Positions 5,419 through 10,684 of a stretch of DNA of 10,684 bases are shown in pieces. Source of the DNA: Candidatus Omnitrophota bacterium. Lineage in GTDB: Bacteria; Omnitrophota; 4484-213. Under the pieces are notes generated by a model. It was not told where the DNA came from and did no database searches. It saw only the letters and a program-made list of their open reading frames with translations. Where the stretch lies: contig DAOWKH010000061.1 in assembly GCA_030639955.1 (NCBI GenBank), positions 1-10,684 of the forward strand, read 5' to 3'. The first letter of the stretch is position 1, and every line of letters begins with the position of its first letter. The translations under genes were made by a program, and so were the position numbers.

Positions 5419-6189
5419 ATGATTCACCCTACTGCTATAGTTAATAAACAAGCAAAACTCGCCGAGGATGTAGAGATTGGCCCCTATTCTATTGTGGGGG
5501 AGAATGTATCTATTGGTGCCAATACCAGGATAAAAGAAAGAGTCTCTTTAGAAGACACAAAGCTCGGCAAAAATTGCAAAATTTTCAGCGGAGCAGTAAT
5601 TGGTTCTATCCCCCAGGATCTGAAATTTAAAGGAGAAAAGAGTTTGGTTAAAATTGGCGATAATAATATAATTCGGGAATACGTAACCATAAATCGTGGC
5701 ACAGTTGCTCATGGCGAAACAACAATTGGTAGTGATAACTTAATTATGGCTTACTCTCATATTGCTCATGATTGCCTGATTGGAAATGGGGTGATCATTG
5801 CTAACGGCGGCACGCTTGCCGGACATATCAATATTGAAGATAAGGTAGTCATCGGTGGTTTGGTAGCTATTCATCAATTTGTGCGCATAGGGGAGTTGTC
5901 AATTATCGGTGGCTGTTCAAAAGTAATTAAAGATATTCCTCCTTACGCTTTAGTTGATGGTCATCCGACGAAGATTTATGGGTTAAACAGCGTTGGTTTG
6001 CGCCGCACAAACTTTTCAAGTGATTTAATTGCCCAATTAAAAAAGGCATTCAAGATTTTATTCTTGTGCTCGCTTCCTCTCACAGAGGGTTTAGAAATGG
6101 TCGGGAGAGAGGTTGCTTTATCCCCGCAAGTCCTGCACCTAATAGAATTTATCAAAAACTCTCAGCGGGGAATAGCAAAGGCAAAATGA
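5419..6189 (+). CDS. lpxA: UDP-N-acetylglucosamine acyltransferase LpxA
   Basis: LpxA transfers a 3-hydroxyacyl chain from acyl carrier protein to UDP-GlcNAc, the first step of lipid A synthesis in the cytoplasm. The 256 residues begin MIHPTAIVNKQAKLAEDVEIG and form a left-handed beta-helix of hexapeptide repeats through about residue 185, followed by a helical tail. Family markers are IGSIPQDLKFKGE (61-73), YVTINRGT (88-95), and the H114-I-A-H117-D-C motif, in which H117 matches the catalytic H125 of E. coli. VDGHPTKIYGLNSVGLRR marks the helix end. The hydroxyacyl chain length cannot be predicted safely here. Its stop overlaps the lpxI start (ATGA), a pairing seen in other bacteria that use LpxI. 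Confidence 0.95.
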   Translation: MIHPTAIVNKQAKLAEDVEIGPYSIVGENVSIGANTRIKERVSLEDTKLGKNCKIFSGAVIGSIPQDLKFKGEKSLVKIGDNNIIREYVTINRGTVAHGETTIGSDNLIMAYSHIAHDCLIGNGVIIANGGTLAGHINIEDKVVIGGLVAIHQFVRIGELSIIGGCSKVIKDIPPYALVDGHPTKIYGLNSVGLRRTNFSSDLIAQLKKAFKILFLCSLPLTEGLEMVGREVALSPQVLHLIEFIKNSQRGIAKAK

Positions 6190-6989
6190 ATAAAATTGGT
6201 CTTATTGCCGGGGAAGGAAAATTCCCTCTTCTGTTTGCCCAAGCGGCTAAAGCCAAGGGGGTTTTTGTAACTGGTTTTGCTTTTTTAAAGCTCACCGATA
6301 AGAAATTAAAGAAGTATGTAGATGAGATTTTTTGGCTAAATGTAGGGGAGTTAAATAAATTATTAGAGCTCTTTAAGCAAAATAGAATAGAAAAGGCGAT
6401 AATGGCCGGCAAGATTCCCAAGGTAATCCTCTTTAATTCCTATCTTAAAAAAGACAAGGAGACGGATTTTCTTTTAAGTAAAGTAGCTGATAAAAAAGAC
6501 AATTCTTTGCTCATTGCCATAGCTGATAGATTAAAGGAAAAGGGAGTAGAGTTGCTTGATTCTACTACTTTCCTTTCTCATTTGCTCGCGATAAGTGGAA
6601 CATTTACCCAAAGAGAGCCAAGCGCTTCAGAATGGGAGGATATATATTTTGGGAGGGAGTTGGCAAAGAGGATAGGCGATTTAGATATCGGGCAGAGTGT
6701 GGTGATAAAGGATAAAGCAATTTTAGCAATAGAATCTATTGAGGGCACTGATGCGGCAATAAGGCGGGGAGGCAAACTAGGAGGGGCTGGAATAGTAGTA
6801 GTGAAGATGAGTAGACCCGGGCAGGATATGCGTTTTGATATTCCGGTAGTGGGTCTTGAAACAATAAGGTCTTTAGTAAAAATAAGGGGGAGAGTTTTAG
6901 CGATAGAGTCGGGGAAAACTCTAATTATTGATAGGGAAGAGGCGATAAGATTGGCTGATAGAAAAGGAATTGCAGTAGTGGCAATTTAA
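6186..6989 (+). CDS. lpxI: UDP-2,3-diacylglucosamine diphosphatase LpxI
   Basis: LpxI cleaves UDP-2,3-diacylglucosamine to lipid X and UMP, replacing LpxH in many bacteria. The protein is 267 residues, near the usual 270-285. It begins MNKIGLIAGEGKFPLLFAQAA, the standard N-terminus. An AIMAGKIPK segment follows in the N-terminal domain. The C-terminal (DUF1009) domain carries IESIEGTDAAIRRGG, then MSRPGQDMRFDIPVVG, and SGKTLIIDREEAIRLAD. These acidic and PxQDxRFD elements form the conserved active-site region. The frame is open upstream to an ATG at 6066, but that would add 40 residues unrelated to the family, inside lpxA; the ATG at 6186 overlapping the lpxA stop is clearly the start. Its presence implies lipid A via the LpxI route. 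LpxB, the next enzyme, is not in the window. Confidence 0.93.
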   Translation: MNKIGLIAGEGKFPLLFAQAAKAKGVFVTGFAFLKLTDKKLKKYVDEIFWLNVGELNKLLELFKQNRIEKAIMAGKIPKVILFNSYLKKDKETDFLLSKVADKKDNSLLIAIADRLKEKGVELLDSTTFLSHLLAISGTFTQREPSASEWEDIYFGRELAKRIGDLDIGQSVVIKDKAILAIESIEGTDAAIRRGGKLGGAGIVVVKMSRPGQDMRFDIPVVGLETIRSLVKIRGRVLAIESGKTLIIDREEAIRLADRKGIAVVAI

Positions 6990-7000
6990 AGGGGGTAAAG

Positions 7001-8065
7001 GTGTCCAATTTTGATGAATTATTGGGTCAAAGAAGCGAGAGGATTCTCAGAAAATTAGGCACGGATAGCAAGATTTGCCTGTTGAGTTCAGACATTATCT
7101 TTAGAAAGATAATCGACAAAAAGGTAATCATTATGGCCTGCAATACCCGCATCAAGCATGTTATTCCGGGGATAATGCAAGCGGCAAAAGAGTTAGAGGC
7201 AATTGTCGGATTTGAATTGGCAAAGTCCGAAGGGGGGATTGATGGCGGCTATACCGGCCAGACCCCGCAGATGTTTTTTGAAACCATAATTGATTACGCC
7301 GAGAAGGGAAAATTCTATCTACCCTTTTTTATTCACGGCGACCATCTGACCGTAAAAAATACCTCTGAGAAGGAAGTTGAATCTACGCGGGAGTTAATAA
7401 AGACAGAGATAGAGGCCGGTTATACTTCTTTTGGTATTGACGCCTCTTTTAATGAACTTCCTGATAATATCAGGATAACCGCCGAGTTGGCTCCAATGAT
7501 AATAGCCACTGGTTCAGGTCTGGAGGTAGAAGTAGGCGAGATAAAGGCGTTATCCAAGGGCGGCGAACTGACTACTGTAGAGGAGGCATCTAACTATATT
7601 TCGGAATTAAATAGAAGAAATATAAATCCAAATTTGTTAGCCATCAACAATGGTTCAAAACACGGGAATTACGCCCCCGGCGAAGAGGTACATATTAATT
7701 TGGAAAGAACCGGCGAGATTTATGAGGCAATCAAATCTTATAAGGTAAATATTGCCCAGCACGGGATTACCGGCACCCCGCTTAATCTAATGGGACAGTT
7801 TGCTGATTACGGCATCCGCAAAGGCAATGTCGGCACCCTCTGGCAGAATATTGCCCATAAATATTCACCTGCAGATTTAATGACAAGAATGAAAAAGTGG
7901 GCCGAAGAGAACAACCAGGATATCAAGAAGGCAACCGTTGTTTTTAAGCAAGAGATCGATAATATTGATGAACAGTACTGTCAGAAGATTAAGCAGGAGG
8001 CGGCTATTCAGGCGCGGGCGTTTATCCAGGCCTTTCGGGCAGTAGGAACAGCGAGGATGATATAG
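7001..8065 (+). CDS. Class II (metal-dependent) aldolase, fructose-/tagatose-bisphosphate aldolase family
   Basis: Class II aldolases cleave sugar bisphosphates to dihydroxyacetone phosphate and an aldehyde using zinc. This 354-residue protein has the superfamily's ordered motifs. P108-FFI-H112-G-D114-H115 corresponds to the HxDH motif with catalytic Asp and metal-binding His. The LEVEVGEI stretch (174-181) matches VExELG. N217-G-S-K-H221-G-N-Y holds a second metal His, and Q253-H254-G-I-T-G-T-P the third with the phosphate loop. YGIRKGNVGT is the second phosphate-binding stretch. It is divergent from well-known FbaA/GatY sequences, so the substrate is uncertain; fructose-1,6-bisphosphate is most likely. 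It starts at GTG behind a GGGGG ribosome site (6991-6995), 11 nt after lpxI, apparently in the same transcript, an odd pairing of glycolysis with lipid A genes. Confidence 0.8.
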   Translation: MSNFDELLGQRSERILRKLGTDSKICLLSSDIIFRKIIDKKVIIMACNTRIKHVIPGIMQAAKELEAIVGFELAKSEGGIDGGYTGQTPQMFFETIIDYAEKGKFYLPFFIHGDHLTVKNTSEKEVESTRELIKTEIEAGYTSFGIDASFNELPDNIRITAELAPMIIATGSGLEVEVGEIKALSKGGELTTVEEASNYISELNRRNINPNLLAINNGSKHGNYAPGEEVHINLERTGEIYEAIKSYKVNIAQHGITGTPLNLMGQFADYGIRKGNVGTLWQNIAHKYSPADLMTRMKKWAEENNQDIKKATVVFKQEIDNIDEQYCQKIKQEAAIQARAFIQAFRAVGTARMI

Positions 8066-8070
8066 AGCAC

Positions 8071-8099
8071 TTGACAAGCAACAAAAATCTTGCTAAAAT
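8071..8099 (+). promoter_or_regulatory. Promoter of the GH94 gene
   Basis: TTGACA (8071-8076) and TAAAAT (8094-8099) are separated by 17 bp, and TGC (8091-8093) provides an extended -10. The promoter lies in the 64-bp gap after the aldolase gene. A strong AGGAGG ribosome site follows at 8121-8126, only 3 nt before the ATG at 8130, which is shorter than ideal. Confidence 0.8.
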
Positions 8100-8129
8100 T
8101 CTTTAGAAAGTTTTTGAAAAAGGAGGGTT

Positions 8130-10625
8130 ATGAATGAGTATGGACATTTTAGTAAAGATGGTTCAAGATTTATAATTACCAATCCAAATACCCCCCGCCC
8201 CTGGATTAATTATCTTACCAACGAGGACTATTGTGCGATTATCTCCCAGTGTGCTGGGGGTTATTCTTTTTATAAGGACTGCCGGGGAAACCGGATTCTA
8301 AGATGGAAGCCGGGAAACTGGCATTTTGACCGCCCGGGGCGATATATCTTTGTAAAAGACCGCAAAGCGCAAAGCGCCCGCCTAGCCAAGTCGGCGAGGC
8401 TGGCAAAGCGCAAAGCGAATATCTGGAGTGCCACCTATCAACCCTTGCAGATTAAACCCGATTTTTATCAATGCCAGCACAGCTTTGGCTGGACAAGCAT
8501 TGAAACAACCTACCAAAAAGTCAACACTAAAATCACCTATTTTGTTCCCCCTAAAGAATCCTGCGAAATCTGGTTAGTAAAGCTCACCAATCAATCTTCT
8601 AAAATAAAGGAGCTAAGTATTTATCCTTATATTGAATGGCTTCTGGGTGATTATCATTTGGAATTAAGATACCGCAATATTATGAACCTTTACAACCGCA
8701 TCTGGTGGGATGAGTCCTTGAAGGCAATTTTAGGCAAAAAGACGGCTGCCTGGGGAGACCTGGATATTAAAAAGTTCAATGACCTTGCCTTCTTTGCTTC
8801 CTCTTTGCCCGTTAAGGGTTGTGCGGTTAATAAGACCAAATTTTTGGGAAGTTATAATGATGAACAAAAGCCGGATGCCCTTGGAAAAGATAGATTGGGC
8901 TTTGATAAATTTTGTTCCGGTGAGGATGCAATTGCTGCCTTTGAGCACTGCCTACGGCTTTTGCCCGGACAGAGCAAAGAGTTTGTGATCGTATTGGGGC
9001 AAACAAAAGGGATTGCTGAAGTTAAGGAAATTGTCAAAAGGTATCAAAAGCCTGTGGCAGCCAAAAAGGCGTTAGAAGAAACCAAGGAATTCTGGAGAAA
9101 GCGGATTTTAGATAATATAACTATCAACACCCCGGATAGAGATTTAAATGTTTTGGTAAATAGCTGGCTCAAATATCAGATGTATATCTGTAATCTCTGG
9201 TCGCGTTCGCCTTCTTATTACCATGAGGGCGCAGGCGGCCGGGGCTTTCGCGATTCCTGTCAGGATGCTGAAGGAATTGCTGCCTTTGATTCTCAGCTTA
9301 CCCGCAAAAGGATTGGCGAGCTTGCATCAATTATTCGCCGCGATGGCACCAGTGCTCCCGGCTGGTCCGATGGTGGGCCGGCTACCTATCGTCCAAACAA
9401 AGACCATCCCATCTGGCTGGCCTCCAGTGTTTCGGCCTATATTAAGGAAACAGGGGATATAAAAATATTAGACAGACAGTTCCCTTATCTAAAAGACCAA
9501 TGGAGAAAAAAGGGCACCTTCATCGAGCCGGATTGGAATAAAGGTTCTCTCCCTGATGGTCAAGGAACTCTATTTGAACATCTCCTGAAAAATCTTGATT
9601 CTACCTTTAATGATGTCGGGAAGAGGGGGCTGCCTTTAATCGGCCACGCTGATTGGAACGACGCTATTGATGCCGCCGGCATTAAGGGAAAAGGAGAGAG
9701 CGTTTGGCTGGCAATGGCATTGGTGCGTTCACTAAAACTTTTAGCCGAGACATCTGTTTTTTATGGCAAGAAAAAAACAGCCGACGAGCTTAGTAAAAAG
9801 GCAAAGATTATGAGCGAGCGGATTAATAAGATTGCCTGGGATGGAAATTGGTATGTGCGCGGATTTACTGATGCCGATACAGTTTATGGCTCGCGCAAAA
9901 ATAAACAGGGCAAAATATTCCTAAATACCCAATCCTGGGCAATACTTTCAGGGGTAGCCAATAAAGAGAGACAAAAAAAACTGCTCAAAGCGGTGGATAG
10001 ATATTTAGATACTGAACACGGTCTTGCTCTTTTTTCCCCGGCCTATTCCGAGTATGACTCTAAATTAGGCCGGATTACAATGTTTTCCGAGGGCACCAAG
10101 GAGAATGCGGCAATCTTTTGTCATGCAACGAGCTTTATGATTGCCGCTGATTGTTTGGCCGGGCGCGGGGATAAAGCTTATCAGAGGATAAGGGAGATTA
10201 TGCCCAACGCCCAAAAGGACTATGCTCTCTACAAGACCGAGCCTTATGTTTATGCCGAGTATTTGGTTGGTCCCGAGCATCCCTATCTTTTTGGCGAGGG
10301 AGCATTTACCTGGATTACCGGCACTGCTGCCTGGGTATTTTTGCTGATAAGCGAGTACCTCTTGGGGGTGCAAAGGGATTTTGCCGGACTGAGGATTAAC
10401 CCTGTTTTGCCTAAGAAGTGGAAAAGATGTAAGATAACCCGTGTTTTTCGCAAGGCAGTTTATGAGATAGAGATTAAAAGGAAGGAGAAAACCCTCCTAC
10501 GCCAAGGCTTCGGAGGGCAAGCAGAAAAGCAAATAAAGATTTTTGTTGACGGAAAGAGGATTGAAGGAAATCTGATTAAGCCGCATTCAGATGGGAAGAG
10601 ACATAAGGTTAAAGTTACAATATAA
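8130..10625 (+). CDS. GH94 family glycoside phosphorylase (cellobiose/chitobiose phosphorylase-like)
   Basis: GH94 enzymes (formerly glycosyltransferase family 36) split beta-linked disaccharides or oligosaccharides with phosphate, releasing a sugar 1-phosphate. The 831-residue protein has the family layout: N-terminal beta-sandwich (about 10-300), helical linker, (alpha/alpha)6 barrel (about 345-755) and a small C-terminal beta domain. Key motifs are SYYHEGAGGRGFRDSCQD (R374-D375, Q378-D379, donor-sugar binding), GHADWNDAID (D508-W-N-D511, holding the catalytic acid), SEGTKENAAIFCHATSF (E658, H665) and WITGTAAW (T730-G-T732, phosphate side). Substrate cannot be assigned. Two palindromic sequences appear inserted in frame, after residue 80 and at about 787-799; neither interrupts a catalytic motif. 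It has its own promoter and ribosome site and is followed by a terminator-like hairpin, so it is probably a single-gene unit. No signal peptide is seen, so it is cytoplasmic. Confidence 0.9.
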   Translation: MNEYGHFSKDGSRFIITNPNTPRPWINYLTNEDYCAIISQCAGGYSFYKDCRGNRILRWKPGNWHFDRPGRYIFVKDRKAQSARLAKSARLAKRKANIWSATYQPLQIKPDFYQCQHSFGWTSIETTYQKVNTKITYFVPPKESCEIWLVKLTNQSSKIKELSIYPYIEWLLGDYHLELRYRNIMNLYNRIWWDESLKAILGKKTAAWGDLDIKKFNDLAFFASSLPVKGCAVNKTKFLGSYNDEQKPDALGKDRLGFDKFCSGEDAIAAFEHCLRLLPGQSKEFVIVLGQTKGIAEVKEIVKRYQKPVAAKKALEETKEFWRKRILDNITINTPDRDLNVLVNSWLKYQMYICNLWSRSPSYYHEGAGGRGFRDSCQDAEGIAAFDSQLTRKRIGELASIIRRDGTSAPGWSDGGPATYRPNKDHPIWLASSVSAYIKETGDIKILDRQFPYLKDQWRKKGTFIEPDWNKGSLPDGQGTLFEHLLKNLDSTFNDVGKRGLPLIGHADWNDAIDAAGIKGKGESVWLAMALVRSLKLLAETSVFYGKKKTADELSKKAKIMSERINKIAWDGNWYVRGFTDADTVYGSRKNKQGKIFLNTQSWAILSGVANKERQKKLLKAVDRYLDTEHGLALFSPAYSEYDSKLGRITMFSEGTKENAAIFCHATSFMIAADCLAGRGDKAYQRIREIMPNAQKDYALYKTEPYVYAEYLVGPEHPYLFGEGAFTWITGTAAWVFLLISEYLLGVQRDFAGLRINPVLPKKWKRCKITRVFRKAVYEIEIKRKEKTLLRQGFGGQAEKQIKIFVDGKRIEGNLIKPHSDGKRHKVKVTI
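8370..8417 (+). repeat. In-frame 48-nt palindromic insertion within the GH94 gene
   Basis: A 15-bp direct repeat (GCAAAGCGCAAAGCG) at 8362-8376 and 8403-8417 flanks a palindrome with arms 8376-8387 and 8393-8404 (10 of 12 paired, 5-nt loop). Removing 8370-8417 takes out exactly 16 codons (residues 81-96) and restores RYIFVKDRKANIWSATYQP, the continuous strand pattern expected in GH94 proteins. The added peptide is rich in Ala, Lys, Arg and Leu and contains SARLAK twice. Confidence 0.75.
10492..10517 (+). repeat. Palindromic element read in frame near the GH94 C-terminus
   Basis: Arms 10492-10503 and 10506-10517 pair at 10 of 12 positions around a 2-nt loop, forming CCCTCC...GGAGGG with an inner GCC/GGC. 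In the gene's frame it reads LLRQGFGG, embedded between RKEKT and QAEKQIKIFVDG; this is foreign to the surrounding beta-strand pattern. The same two mismatched positions occur in the hairpin at 3635-3685, so both belong to one repeat family. Confidence 0.7.
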
Positions 10626-10671
10626 AAATTTTCAATTACCTCCGCCGAATTGGCGGATTCATTGAATTTTT
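10624..10671. terminator. Intrinsic terminator-like hairpin after the GH94 gene
   Basis: An inner GC-rich stem (10641-10646/10652-10657, TCCGCC with GGCGGA) is extended by an outer stem (10631-10636/10661-10666). An A-tract lies before it (10624-10628) and a T-tract after it (10667-10671), the symmetrical form expected of a terminator working in both directions. It begins at the stop codon of the upstream gene. The following bases (10674-10684, ATCCTCCGTAG) look like the first arm of another palindromic repeat cut off by the window edge. Confidence 0.7.
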
Positions 10672-10684
10672 CCATCCTCCGTAG

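Noticed and set aside
6066..6185. Upstream ATG extending LpxI by 40 residues
   Set aside because: It lies within lpxA in another frame and does not resemble the family; the ATG overlapping the lpxA stop gives the standard N-terminus.

Overview
The window looks like a chromosomal segment of a Gram-negative (two-membrane) bacterium from an uncultivated lineage. It encodes lipid A synthesis (LpxA, LpxI), an LptE-like LPS-transport lipoprotein, a BamD-like periplasmic protein, the lipid II flippase MurJ, the DNA polymerase III delta subunit and ribosomal protein S20. The moderately AT-rich coding style, the many short palindromes in intergenic DNA and even inside one gene, and this mix of genes recall Candidatus Omnitrophota or a related candidate phylum. 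That placement is an inference from memory of such genomes and was not tested by search.

Layout. Positions 1-189 hold a dense set of hairpins followed directly by a consensus sigma-70 promoter. That promoter reads into a rightward operon: PilZ-domain gene (190-549), bamD-like gene (546-1505), lptE-like gene (1620-2138) and holA (2154-3134). rpsT (3088-3348) lies on the minus strand, converges on holA and overlaps its 3' end by 47 bp. A 393-bp gap (3349-3741) without a gene carries a perfect minus-strand promoter for rpsT, tandem repeats and at least six hairpins. murJ (3742-5286) runs rightward from it. A second rightward cluster follows: lpxA (5419-6189), lpxI (6186-6989) and a class II aldolase with a GTG start (7001-8065). 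Last is a large GH94-type glycoside phosphorylase (8130-10625), with its own promoter and strong ribosome binding site and a terminator-like hairpin after it.

How the genes fit together. Most of the segment serves cell-envelope construction: LpxA starts lipid A synthesis, LpxI makes lipid X, LptE helps assemble LPS in the outer membrane, BamD-like proteins help insert outer-membrane proteins, and MurJ flips the peptidoglycan precursor. The PilZ protein could bring cyclic-di-GMP sensing to this group. The aldolase and the GH94 enzyme belong to central carbon and sugar storage or uptake metabolism.

The most unusual content is the palindromic repeat population. Two different palindromic elements appear to sit in frame inside the GH94 gene (a 48-nt insertion near residues 81-96 and a hairpin coding for residues 789-796), and relatives of one occur in the murJ upstream region and probably at the window's right edge. 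This resembles, by analogy, the in-frame palindromic elements of Rickettsia. Other points worth checking are a gap-free three-way-junction palindrome abutting the first promoter, a 5 x 7-bp tandem repeat within the LptE signal peptide, and a UUCG-capped hairpin in the rpsT leader.
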